From positions 7,129,001 through 7,193,000 of the forward strand of contig NZ_CP109067.1 of the NCBI RefSeq assembly GCF_035917335.1: a stretch of 64,000 nucleotides of DNA. Reading direction: 5' to 3'. This stretch comes from Micromonospora sp. NBC_01813 (GTDB taxonomy: Bacteria; Actinomycetota; Actinomycetes; Mycobacteriales; Micromonosporaceae). A program made the translations under genes and the position numbers. The notes below the pieces were generated by a model that ran no database searches, was not told where the DNA came from, and saw only the letters and a list, made by a program, of their open reading frames with translations. How positions within the stretch are numbered: the stretch's first letter is position 1; each line of letters starts with the position of its first letter. Shown here one piece after another: positions 43,380 to 52,138 of this stretch.

Positions 43380-45050
43380 ATGACTGACAACAAGGCGGGG
43401 GGACCCGCGTACCGCACCGCCGTCGCGGTGATCGGCGGCGGTGCCGCCGGGCTGAGCGCGGGGCTGACCCTGGCCCGTGCCCGGCGGGGCGTGATCGTGA
43501 TCGACGCGGGCGAGCCGCGCAACGCGCCGTCGGCCGGCGTGCACGGGTTCCTCACCCGCGACGGAATGAGCCCGGCCGACCTGGTCGTCGCCGGCCGGCG
43601 TGAGGTCGAACGGTACGGCGGCATCGTGCTGCCCGGCCGGGCGGAGGCGGTCGAGCGCACCAGCGACGGTTTCGAGGTACGGCTGGCCGACGGCCGGGTG
43701 GTGGCCGCCCGACGACTGCTGCTCGCCACCGGCGTCGTCGACGAACTGCCGGACATCCCGGGGCTGCGCGAACGCTGGGGCCGCGACGTGCTGCACTGCC
43801 CGTACTGCCACGGGTGGGAGGTCCGCGACCAGCCGATCGGGGTGCTCGCCACCAGCGAGATGGCGCTGCACCAGGTGCAACTGTTCCGGCAGTGGAGCTC
43901 CGACCTGGTGCTGTTCACCCACACCGGGGTCGAGCTCACCGCCGAACAGGACGAGCAGTTGGCGGCGCGCGGCGTCCGGGTGGTGCCCGGTGAGGTGACC
44001 GGGCTGGAGGTCACCGACGACCGGCTCACCGGGGTACGGCTCGCCGACGGCACCGTGGTGGCGCGTACCGCGCTGGTCATCGGGCCCCGGCCGCTGATCG
44101 CCGCCGGGCCGGGTGGCACCGCCGGGCTGCTGGCGCAGCTCGGGGTGCCGGTGACCGCGCATCCGACCGGGATGGGCGAGCAGATCGAGGCGGATCCGAC
44201 CGGGCGTACCCCGGTGCCGGGGGTCTGGGCGGCCGGTAACCTGACCAACCCGTTCGTTCAGGTGATGGCAGCGGCTGCGGCCGGCTCGATGGCGGCGGCG
44301 GCGCTCAACGCCGACCTGGCCGTGGCGGACACCGAAGCGGCGGTCCGCCGGCACCGGGCCGAGCTCGCGGGCGCGGATCCACTGGACGAGCCGGTGCACC
44401 ACGGCCCGGCGGACGTCGCCGCCATGATCAGCCCACAGTTCTGGGACGAGCGGTACGGCTCCGTCGAGCGGGTGTGGAGCGGCAACCCGAATCCGCGACT
44501 GGTCGCCGTCGTCGACGGGCTGCCGGCCGGCACCGCCTGCGACGTCGGGGCCGGCGAGGGGGCCGACGCGATCTGGCTGGCCGACCGGGGCTGGGAGGTG
44601 ACCGCGGTCGACGTCTCCACGGTGGCGTTGCGCCGGGGCGCCGACCAGGCAACGGCGGCCGGTGACGACGTGGCGAAGCGGCTCACCTGGCAGCAGGCCG
44701 ACCTGCGGACCTGGGAGCCGGGGCTGGCCCGGTTCGACCTGGTCACCGCCCAGTTCATGCACCTGCCGGATCCGGACCGGGCGATGCTGCACCGCCGGCT
44801 GGCGGCGGCCGTCCGCCCCGGTGGCACCCTGCTGATCGTCGGCCACCACCCCCGCGACCTGGACGTTCCCGGGGTACGCCGGCCCCGGCTGCCGGACCTG
44901 ATGTTCACCGCCGAGCAGGTCGCGGCGGTGCTGGACCCGCAGGAGTGGGCCAGCGTCCGGGCCGAGACGGTGCCCCGGTCGGCGACCGACCCGGACGGCA
45001 ACCCGATCACGATCCACGACGCGGTGCTGCACGCCGTCCGCCGGCGCTGA
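43380..45050 (+). CDS. Thioredoxin-reductase-like oxidoreductase fused to a SAM methyltransferase
   Basis: A 556-residue two-domain protein. Residues 1-320 form a thioredoxin-reductase-like FAD/NAD(P)-binding domain with GGGAAGLSAG, CPYC redox-active cysteines in LHCPYCHGWE and the second FAD motif VWAAGNLTNPFVQVM. From about residue 350 a class I SAM methyltransferase follows, with DVGAGEGADAIWL and a FDLVTAQFMHL region. This fusion is known in actinobacteria, but the substrate of either half is not. ATG 43380 is preferred to one at 43362, because the oxidoreductase N terminus (AVAVIGGG) follows at the usual spacing. Confidence 0.87.
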   Translation: MTDNKAGGPAYRTAVAVIGGGAAGLSAGLTLARARRGVIVIDAGEPRNAPSAGVHGFLTRDGMSPADLVVAGRREVERYGGIVLPGRAEAVERTSDGFEVRLADGRVVAARRLLLATGVVDELPDIPGLRERWGRDVLHCPYCHGWEVRDQPIGVLATSEMALHQVQLFRQWSSDLVLFTHTGVELTAEQDEQLAARGVRVVPGEVTGLEVTDDRLTGVRLADGTVVARTALVIGPRPLIAAGPGGTAGLLAQLGVPVTAHPTGMGEQIEADPTGRTPVPGVWAAGNLTNPFVQVMAAAAAGSMAAAALNADLAVADTEAAVRRHRAELAGADPLDEPVHHGPADVAAMISPQFWDERYGSVERVWSGNPNPRLVAVVDGLPAGTACDVGAGEGADAIWLADRGWEVTAVDVSTVALRRGADQATAAGDDVAKRLTWQQADLRTWEPGLARFDLVTAQFMHLPDPDRAMLHRRLAAAVRPGGTLLIVGHHPRDLDVPGVRRPRLPDLMFTAEQVAAVLDPQEWASVRAETVPRSATDPDGNPITIHDAVLHAVRRR

Positions 45051-45081
45051 CAGCCATTCCCGCATTACGCCGATGAAACGC

Positions 45082-45115
45082 GACGGGGCGCCGGGCAACA
45101 GCCCGACGCCCCGTC
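45082..45115. terminator. Strong bidirectional hairpin between convergent genes
   Basis: gacggggcg at 45082-45090 pairs with cgccccgtc at 45107-45115. After one mismatch the inner arms cgggc (45092-45096) and gcccg (45101-45105) continue, closing a 4-nt loop (aaca). The stem of 14 paired bases in the 91-bp gap between two convergent genes is the best terminator candidate in the window and could serve both. Confidence 0.75.
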
Positions 45116-45141
45116 CGACGGCCGCCGCAGCGGCATTGCGG

Positions 45142-48100
45142 TCACTCGATGACGATGTCCCCGCCGGAGGCGGTGATGCTATTCAACGCTGTACCGCTGT
45201 AGCCCCACTGCGACGAGAACATCAGCTGGTCACCGTCCCAGACGCTGACCGCGAGCGCGTCGTGTCGGCCCAGCCACTGCACGTCGTACCCCTCGACCAG
45301 CATGGTCAGGTCCGTCGCGACCGGCACCGGCTGCTGCGGGGTGGACAGGTCGTACAGCGTCACCCGATAGCGCAGCTGCGCCACCCGGTGGTCGCCCACG
45401 GTCCTCGTCCCCAGCGATTCCAGCGTCGCGCCCTGGAACTTGTACCGGGTGTCCCCGGAGCGGTAACCGACCAATGCCTTACCGGCCAACTGCCCACTGG
45501 CGGTGAACCGCCCGTCGAAGTCGAACTCGACCCGGTGGTCCGGGTCCAGCGGGTAGACCCCGGCGGTCCGGTCATTGCGCAGGTACCCGACACCGTCGAC
45601 GGTCCAGCCGTTCGTCGGTGCCACCGTCACCGTGGCGGTCGTGCTGCCGGTCTGGCGGCCGGTGACCGTCGTCGTCACCTCGTGGACGCCGAGCGGCAGC
45701 GTCACCTGGCAACTCGCCGTGCCGCCGGTGGGGTCGGTGCCCCACAACCTGACCTCGGCGGTGCACAGCGTCGTACCGCCGGTGGCGAAGGTCAGCTGCG
45801 TACCGCGTACGTCGCCGGCCGCGCCGGTGACGACGGCCCGCAGCAGCACCTCGGCGTCGGCGGCCCCGGCGACCGGGTGCACCACCGTCTCACCGTCGTA
45901 CGCCAGCTGCCGCAGCGTGCGGACCTGGTCGATGCGGATGTCGGCGTCGTTGAGGTCGAAGAAGACGTTGCCGACCGCTTCGATCTTGATCCGACCAGTG
46001 GTGGTGTCGATGTTCGGCAGGGTCACCGTGGCGCTGCCGTTGTTCGGCACCGCCTCGGCCAGCACGTACGGGAACGTCTTCGCCCCGTCGGTGGACAGCG
46101 AGATCTTCACCTGCGCCGCGTCGACCGGTGCCGCGTCGGTGCCGGCCACGTCCCAGGTGATTTCCTGCGTGGATCCGCCCAGGTAGAACGAGGGCACCGG
46201 CTGGGAGGTGACCAGGAACGGGCCCGCGTCCGGGGCCAGCACGACCTCGGTCTCGGCGTTGCCGACCCCACCGCCGCCGACCCGGCCGTCGCGGGCGGTC
46301 AGCTTGAAGTGCATGGTCCGGTCGTTGTCGTAGCCGACCCAGTCGGCGGTCGGCAGGAACTCCGAGTAGCAGTCCACCAGGGCCTGGGTCAGGTTGGTGG
46401 CGCTGCCGCTGGCCGGCGGTTCCGGGGCGGCCGGGCAGGCGCCGGTCTTGGCGTTGGTGTTGCCGGCCAGGATCTGCGCCATGTCCGGGAAGACCCGGGT
46501 CGGGTCGTCGTCGACCGCGTTCAGCCCGGGGGAGTAGTACTGCTGGGTGTCCTGCGGGCTGACCAGAGCCGACGTGCCGAAGACCCGGAACAGCGGGCCG
46601 TTGGTCTTGACGTTGCTGGTCAGTGCGGTGCCGGCGGTGCTGCCGCCGGAGATGCCGCCGCGGTCGTTCTGCTCCCACAGGTAGGTCAGTGGGTCGCCGT
46701 CGGCGTCGGTGGCGGTGCCGGTCAGCGCGAACGGGGTCCGCACCGGGATGGTGAACTGGTCCGGCACGGTGACCACCGGGGCGTGGTTGGTGGTCGGGGT
46801 GACCTGGAAGCCGCCGTTGTCGACCGGGCCGCCCTTGGCGGTCTCACCGACGAAGCCGTCGGCACCGGTGAAGGCGGTCAACCCCAGCGACGCTACGTTG
46901 GTCTGCGCCACCGCGCCGCCGTTGAACGTCACCTGGAAGCCGGTGTCGTTGAGGGCACCGACGCCGCCGAACGCCGCGACGCTCACCGTCGCACCGGCCG
47001 GCCAGCCGGTGATCGACTCGATCGCCGCCTTGATCCCGGTCGTGGTGTAGTCGACCCCACGGACGATCGGCGCGGACGACTGTCCACCGTAGGTGATCGT
47101 GAACGAGTCGCCGTCGGTGTCGAAGTCGCGTAGCGACACCGTCTGCACCTCGTTGATCGCCGGCCGGGCCGAGTTCACGAACGTGGTGATCTCGAAGTAG
47201 CTGCGCTGCGACCAGTACGGGTCGGAATGCGGCTGCAGGTTGTCCTGCTGGCAGATGCCCGCGTACGCCATGATCGACGATCCGCTGCCCGGCTCGTACG
47301 AGTTGGCGGCGCTGCGGTTGCTGCCGGAGCAGTTCCACTGGGTGCCGTTGAAGGTGTGGTTGCCGGCGAACTGGTGGCCGATCTCGTGCGCCACGTAGTC
47401 GACGGCGTAGAAGTCACCGATCGGGTTCGGCAGGCCGGTGCAGCCCCGGGCCTTGCCGTCGCCGCCTACCACGCCGAGCCCGGCGACGCCGCCGCCGGGC
47501 AGGCCGAAGCCGATGTGCCCGACGTCGAAGTTGCTGGCCCCGACGAGCTGGCCGAGGACGATCCGGTTGCGGTTGAGCGTCGCGCCGGAGCAGCCGGTCA
47601 GGTTGGCCTCGGTGAAGCACGGCGCGGCACCGCACGGCCCGTTCGGGCCGGTGGCCAACTCCGCGGTGTTCAGGTTCGTCTTGTCGGTGTCGTTGATCAG
47701 CACGAGCCGGATCGCGGTCTCGTCCTCGTAGATCTGGGTGACCCGGTTGATCAGCGTCACCTTGGCGGCGGTGACATTCTCCGCGCCGAAGTAGTTGGCG
47801 TACGACGGATCAGTCAGGAATGCCAGCCGGTACGTGCGAAGCTGGACCAGCGGCCCGGCCGGCTCATCGGCCTGGGCCTGGTCGATCTCCGCGCCGATCT
47901 CCTCAGTGGCGGCGCCGACGTCCTCGCGCTCGATCAGGTCACCGTGCCGGTTGACCAGATCGTGGGCGTAGTAGCTGGCGTAGACGCTCTGGTCCCGGTG
48001 GTACGGGTCGACGTACCAGGAGCCGCTCGACGAGCGGACCGAGGCGTGGAAGCCGAGCGGGGTCAGGTCGGCCCGGATCGTCGCGGTCGGGTCGTCGATA

Positions 48101-48579
48101 CCGGTACCCGCGTACGTCTGGATCTCCGGGTGGGCGGCGGCGAGACCGTCCTCCATCACCGGCGAGTTGACGACCTCGAATCGGGCCAGCGTGCCGTCGG
48201 GGGTGGGCACGGTCAGCACCAGCGGTGCGGCCTGCGCGGCGCGGGCCGACTCGGCCGGCGCCCGGTCCAGCTGGGCTGAGATCGCGTCACGGTCCAACGT
48301 GTACGCGGCCAGCCGGTGCGCCTCGATGTCGGGGGTACGCCCGGAGCGGCTCGCCGACGGCTCACCGTCGAGTGTGGCCCACGGGGTGCCGGCGATGGGC
48401 GTGCCGCCGTCCGGGGCTGCGCTGGCCGCGCCGGTCGGGCCGATCGCGGGCAGCAGCGCCGCCGCCACCACGGCGACGAGCAGGACGACCAGCCGCCGGT
48501 TGCGGGACCGGCCCGTCCCGGACGGGGGTGGTGACTGGCCGCTCGGTGCCGAGGGGATCCTCGGCGAGGGGGTCCTCAA
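45142..48579 (-). CDS. Secreted M12-type (reprolysin-like) zinc metalloprotease
   Basis: A large exported protease of about 1,145 residues. The N terminus is basic, then hydrophobic (RRLVVLLVAVVAAALLPAIG), and ends ASAAP, a signal peptide with an Ala-x-Ala site. The catalytic zinc site is the metzincin motif HEIGHQFAGNHTF followed by a Met-turn region GSSIMAYAG. Upstream is a propeptide; downstream are a Ser/Asp-rich segment, a PKD/cadherin-like domain (HAPVVTVPDQFTIPVRTPFALTG), further beta domains and a C-terminal domain. TTG 48579 is chosen because aaggag stands six bases before it; a GTG at 48603 would add 8 residues. A strong hairpin lies beyond the stop. Confidence 0.88.
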   Translation of the reverse strand: MRTPSPRIPSAPSGQSPPPSGTGRSRNRRLVVLLVAVVAAALLPAIGPTGAASAAPDGGTPIAGTPWATLDGEPSASRSGRTPDIEAHRLAAYTLDRDAISAQLDRAPAESARAAQAAPLVLTVPTPDGTLARFEVVNSPVMEDGLAAAHPEIQTYAGTGIDDPTATIRADLTPLGFHASVRSSSGSWYVDPYHRDQSVYASYYAHDLVNRHGDLIEREDVGAATEEIGAEIDQAQADEPAGPLVQLRTYRLAFLTDPSYANYFGAENVTAAKVTLINRVTQIYEDETAIRLVLINDTDKTNLNTAELATGPNGPCGAAPCFTEANLTGCSGATLNRNRIVLGQLVGASNFDVGHIGFGLPGGGVAGLGVVGGDGKARGCTGLPNPIGDFYAVDYVAHEIGHQFAGNHTFNGTQWNCSGSNRSAANSYEPGSGSSIMAYAGICQQDNLQPHSDPYWSQRSYFEITTFVNSARPAINEVQTVSLRDFDTDGDSFTITYGGQSSAPIVRGVDYTTTGIKAAIESITGWPAGATVSVAAFGGVGALNDTGFQVTFNGGAVAQTNVASLGLTAFTGADGFVGETAKGGPVDNGGFQVTPTTNHAPVVTVPDQFTIPVRTPFALTGTATDADGDPLTYLWEQNDRGGISGGSTAGTALTSNVKTNGPLFRVFGTSALVSPQDTQQYYSPGLNAVDDDPTRVFPDMAQILAGNTNAKTGACPAAPEPPASGSATNLTQALVDCYSEFLPTADWVGYDNDRTMHFKLTARDGRVGGGGVGNAETEVVLAPDAGPFLVTSQPVPSFYLGGSTQEITWDVAGTDAAPVDAAQVKISLSTDGAKTFPYVLAEAVPNNGSATVTLPNIDTTTGRIKIEAVGNVFFDLNDADIRIDQVRTLRQLAYDGETVVHPVAGAADAEVLLRAVVTGAAGDVRGTQLTFATGGTTLCTAEVRLWGTDPTGGTASCQVTLPLGVHEVTTTVTGRQTGSTTATVTVAPTNGWTVDGVGYLRNDRTAGVYPLDPDHRVEFDFDGRFTASGQLAGKALVGYRSGDTRYKFQGATLESLGTRTVGDHRVAQLRYRVTLYDLSTPQQPVPVATDLTMLVEGYDVQWLGRHDALAVSVWDGDQLMFSSQWGYSGTALNSITASGGDIVIE

Positions 48580-48848
48580 GATGTCTCCTTGGGAGTCCGT
48601 CACGAACCACGACCCGGCCGGCCAGGGGTGCCCGCGGCCGACGAGCCGTGGATCTTGGGGGGTTCGAGAATCGACGCTAGGCCCGCCGCGTGCCCGGGGA
48701 CATCCTCCGTAGGGATGAGACAGTGCCGGTCACCGATTGGCGTAGCAGGTGACCAGCGGTTCTATCGGGCGGCTGTGCCGGAACGGTGCCAGCCGGAAAT
48801 CGCCGGGTAACAATAGACCGCTACCGACCGGGCCGCGACGCGGTCGGC

Positions 48849-50699
48849 CTACTCGAAAGCGGTCAGGAACCGGTCCCGGAACGAGTCCATCGGCCACACC
48901 GGCGCCTGCGCGTCCGGCCGCAGCCCCTCCTGCCAGTCCCAACCGGCGATCCGGTCCAGCACCGCCTGGTCGCGGGTCACGACGGTGATCGGCACGTCCC
49001 GGCTGGCGCTCGGGCCGGTCACCACCGGCGCCGGCTGGTGATCGCCGAGGAAGATCACCACCAGGTCGTCGTCCCCCTCGGACTCCACGTAGGAGATGAT
49101 CGAGCTCAGCGAGTACGCGATCGCCTTCGGGTAGTCGTCGCGCAGCCCGTCGGCCACCGCCCGGGTCGCCTGGTCGGCGGCCATCACCTCCCGGTCGAAG
49201 ACCGACCCGTCGCGCACCGTGTTCCAGTTGACCAGTTGCGGCACCGGCGTCCACGGGGCGTGGCTGGACAGCAACGCCACCTCCGCCATCACCGGCTCGT
49301 CGTTGTCGCGCCGCTCGAACCGGTCGAACGCCGACAGCACGTACTGGTCCGGGATCGACGCGAAGCTGAACTTGTCGCCCGCGTACCCCATGTTGCGCGA
49401 GTCGTAGACCTGGTCGTACCCGAAGAACGCCCCCTCCGGCCAGGCCCGGCTGTTGCCGGGGAAGAACCCGGAGACCCGCCAGCCGGCGTCGCCGAACGCC
49501 CGGGTCAACGTCAACCGGTCACTGGTGGTCAGACTGCGGTAGCGCTGATCGTTGTCCACCCACAGCCCGGACAGGGTGGTCGCGTGCGCCAGCCAACTGC
49601 TGCCGCCGACCGTCGACGAGGTGAGGAAGGCGCTGCGTGAGCCGTACCCCTGCGCGGCCAGCCGCTGCGTACCGTCGTCGAGCAGGTCGCCGATCAGCGG
49701 CTCGAACTCCGGCGCGGTGACCGCATCACGTCCGTAGCTCTCCACGAACGCCAACAGCACGTCCTTGCCGCGCAGCGCGGTCAGCAACTCGTCGCCGGGC
49801 ACATCCCGGAACGCGTCCACCGCCGCCAACTCGGCGAACTCCTGCCGGTCGTGCAGACTCGCGTTGATCTGCATCGTGTGGTCGTACGCCAGCCGCGAGG
49901 TGGCCCGGTCCGCCACCGGCAACCCGAACGAGATCGTCCCGTCGTCGTAGACCGTCACCGACGTGCCGAGCAGGGCGAACACCAGCCAGCCGGCGGTCAG
50001 CGCACCGACCGCCCCGCCGCCGATCCGCCGATTGCCGGCCAGCAGCCGGCCGACCCGCAGCATCGCCAGCACCGCGAACGCCAGCACCGCGACGGTGAGC
50101 AACACGGCACCGATAGCGGCGGCGACGGCCGCAATACGGCCGTACGAGGCGTCGAGGAACCGGTACCCGTCGGCGAGCAGCCCCCAGTCCATCACCGGGT
50201 CGAACGGGCGGTCCAGCACCGAGAAGAAACCCATGTCGGCGACCTTGAACACGACCAGGACCCCGAGTACGGCGCCGAGGGCGGCCGCCACCGGAGTGCG
50301 GACCCGGCCGGGCAGCACCAACAGCAGCGCCGCGACGAGGATCGCCTCCAGCGGGATCCGGACGAACGCGGCCGGGACCACAAGATCCAACTGGTACGGC
50401 AGCGTCATCGCGGCCAGCACCCCGGCCACAGCCAGCCCGCTCGCCGACCAGCCGGCGGTACGCCGTACCCGCTGACGCCAGCCGGGTGCCGGTGGCTCCG
50501 AGTCGGTTGCCGCCGGATCGGTCTTCGGCCCCGCAGACTCGCGGGCCTCAGTCTTCTGGTCCTCGGTCTGCGCTTTCGCCGGCTCAGCCGTCTTCTCGGC
50601 TACTGCGGTGCTCGGCTCCGTCGTGTCCGTTTCGGTCGCGTCGGCGGCAGACGGGGCGGGCTGCGTGGCGGAGGACAAGATCGGAGCCTTCCTGATCAT
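48849..50699 (-). CDS. Membrane-anchored sulfatase-family protein (LtaS/sulfatase type)
   Basis: A 616-residue protein. A Thr/Glu/Ala-rich cytoplasmic leader (about residues 1-75) precedes about five transmembrane helices (85-250). A large extracytoplasmic alkaline-phosphatase-like domain follows: DVLLAFVESYGRDA at its start, then SSTVGGSSWLAHATT, the GFFPGN and FGYDQVYD segments, SSHAPWTPVP and the terminal metal-site DDLVVIFLGDHQPAPVV. This architecture is shared by lipoteichoic acid synthases and opgB/eptA-like phosphotransferases; it probably moves a phosphoryl head group on a lipid or glycan. The gene is divergent from the FtsX-domain/SigE operon. Confidence 0.83.
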   Translation of the reverse strand: MIRKAPILSSATQPAPSAADATETDTTEPSTAVAEKTAEPAKAQTEDQKTEARESAGPKTDPAATDSEPPAPGWRQRVRRTAGWSASGLAVAGVLAAMTLPYQLDLVVPAAFVRIPLEAILVAALLLVLPGRVRTPVAAALGAVLGVLVVFKVADMGFFSVLDRPFDPVMDWGLLADGYRFLDASYGRIAAVAAAIGAVLLTVAVLAFAVLAMLRVGRLLAGNRRIGGGAVGALTAGWLVFALLGTSVTVYDDGTISFGLPVADRATSRLAYDHTMQINASLHDRQEFAELAAVDAFRDVPGDELLTALRGKDVLLAFVESYGRDAVTAPEFEPLIGDLLDDGTQRLAAQGYGSRSAFLTSSTVGGSSWLAHATTLSGLWVDNDQRYRSLTTSDRLTLTRAFGDAGWRVSGFFPGNSRAWPEGAFFGYDQVYDSRNMGYAGDKFSFASIPDQYVLSAFDRFERRDNDEPVMAEVALLSSHAPWTPVPQLVNWNTVRDGSVFDREVMAADQATRAVADGLRDDYPKAIAYSLSSIISYVESEGDDDLVVIFLGDHQPAPVVTGPSASRDVPITVVTRDQAVLDRIAGWDWQEGLRPDAQAPVWPMDSFRDRFLTAFE

Positions 50700-50870
50700 C
50701 GTGCAGACGGTACGCCCTGCCGGAGGGGACTCAGCACGATATCCATCCCGCCGGACACCTAACAACACGTACGGATCGCCACGTCAGATCGATCCGCCAG
50801 GTCAGTGACCGCAGCGCCCACCCGACCAGTCATCCCTACGACGGGACGGCACGGACCTGAAGGAGCGGAA

Positions 50871-51500
50871 ATGGACGATCTGCGTACGCACTTCGCGCGG
50901 GCACTGGACGGCGAACCGCCACCGGCGGCACCCGACGACTTGGCCCGCGCCGCGATGACCGGCGGCACCCGGCTACGCCGTCGCCGACAGCTGGGCTACA
51001 CCGGCGCGGCGGCCATCGTCGTCGTGGCGCTCGTCGCGGTGGGTCTGGTGGCCCCGATCCGCGACGCGCCGACCCCGGTGCCGGCCCAGCTGGCGATCCC
51101 GTCGTCGACCCCGCCGCTGTGCGAGGGGGTGCCCCCCGACGCTGCCAACGGAGTCGCCATCTTCCTGAGCGAGCAGATCACCGGCGCGCAGCGGGATGCC
51201 ATCGAGACGGCGTTGCGCGCCGACCCGCGGCTGTCGACGGTGCAATACGAGAGCCGGCAGGCCGCCTATGAACGGTTCCTGGAGCTGTACAGGGACCCGC
51301 CGCCGGAGGTCGTTCTCGCGGAGCCCGACCTGCTGGAGCGGGTCACCCCCGACCAGCTTCCAGAGTCGTTCCGGATCACCCTGGCGGACCCGGCCATGTA
51401 CCCGCAGGTGGGTCCGGCCCTGCGGGAGCTGCCCGGCGTCGATGAGGTCGTCATTGAGTTCTGTCCGCACCGCAGGTCGGCACAGTTGGAGGGCGAGTGA
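50871..51500 (+). CDS. Single-pass membrane protein with an FtsX extracellular-like domain
   Basis: A 209-residue protein. About 55 cytoplasmic residues (ALDGEPPPAAPDDLARAAM...RLRRRRQLG) precede one transmembrane helix (about 63-85, AAAIVVVALVAVGLVAPI). The outer part resembles the extracellular domain of the cell-division protein FtsX: VAIFLSEQITGAQRDAIETAL, then AYERFLELYRD...ESFRITL and VGPALRELPGVDEVVIE. In FtsX this domain recruits peptidoglycan hydrolase activators. The stop overlaps the start of the SigE-family sigma gene (GTGA). A membrane anti-sigma or sensor role is a reasonable inference. ATG 50871 follows aaggagcggaa. Confidence 0.78.
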   Translation: MDDLRTHFARALDGEPPPAAPDDLARAAMTGGTRLRRRRQLGYTGAAAIVVVALVAVGLVAPIRDAPTPVPAQLAIPSSTPPLCEGVPPDAANGVAIFLSEQITGAQRDAIETALRADPRLSTVQYESRQAAYERFLELYRDPPPEVVLAEPDLLERVTPDQLPESFRITLADPAMYPQVGPALRELPGVDEVVIEFCPHRRSAQLEGE

Positions 51501-52111
51501 CCGGCGTACGGACCGTGGATCCGACCAGCATAGATGTGCCAGCGGAGGCATCGGCACAGGTCGAGTCGGCTGGCGGCCGGCTGGCCCGTTGGACGGTGGG
51601 CCGCCGGAGCCAGCGGGCTGCCCGCGACGAGGCGTTCACCGCGTTCGTCGTCGACGCGGCACCCCGGCTGCGCCGCATCGCGTACCTGATGTGCCGGGAC
51701 TGGCATCTGGCGCAGGACCTGACCCAGATCACCTTCACCCGGATGTACGCCGCCTGGGCGCGGATCTGGCCGGCGGCGAACCTCGACGCCTACAGCCGCC
51801 GGGTGCTGATCAACGCGGTCGCCGACACGATGAAGCGGCGCAGCCGCACCGAGCTGGTGCTCGCTGAACCACCCGAACCGGGTGTCGTGGCTCCGGCCGG
51901 GTCGACCGAACTGCAGGTCACCTTGCAGCGTGCGCTGGCCGAGCTGCCGGTGCGGGACCGGGCGGTCCTGGTGCTGCGGCACTGGGAGGACCAGAGCGTG
52001 GACGCTGTCGCCGAAATCCTCGGCATGACCCCGTCGGCGGTGAAGATGTGCAGCATGCGAGGGCTGCAACGGCTGCGGGCGGCGCTCGGCGAGGACTTCG
52101 CGGCCAGCTGA
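51497..52111 (+). CDS. SigE-family (ECF) RNA polymerase sigma factor
   Basis: A 204-residue extracytoplasmic-function sigma factor of the actinobacterial SigE family. Region 2 spans about residues 40-105 (EAFTAFVVDAAPRLRRIAYLMCRDWHLAQDLTQITFTRMY), region 4 about 140-200 with the helix-turn-helix VAEILGMTPSAVKMCSMRGLQRLR. The N terminus (about 35 residues) is a variable extension. The GTG start at 51497 overlaps the stop of the membrane gene before it. It is followed after 27 bp by a histidine kinase, so the operon combines an ECF sigma factor with a two-component system. Confidence 0.9.
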   Translation: MTGVRTVDPTSIDVPAEASAQVESAGGRLARWTVGRRSQRAARDEAFTAFVVDAAPRLRRIAYLMCRDWHLAQDLTQITFTRMYAAWARIWPAANLDAYSRRVLINAVADTMKRRSRTELVLAEPPEPGVVAPAGSTELQVTLQRALAELPVRDRAVLVLRHWEDQSVDAVAEILGMTPSAVKMCSMRGLQRLRAALGEDFAAS

Positions 52112-52138
52112 TCCGACCCGGCGGCCTACCCTGGCAGC

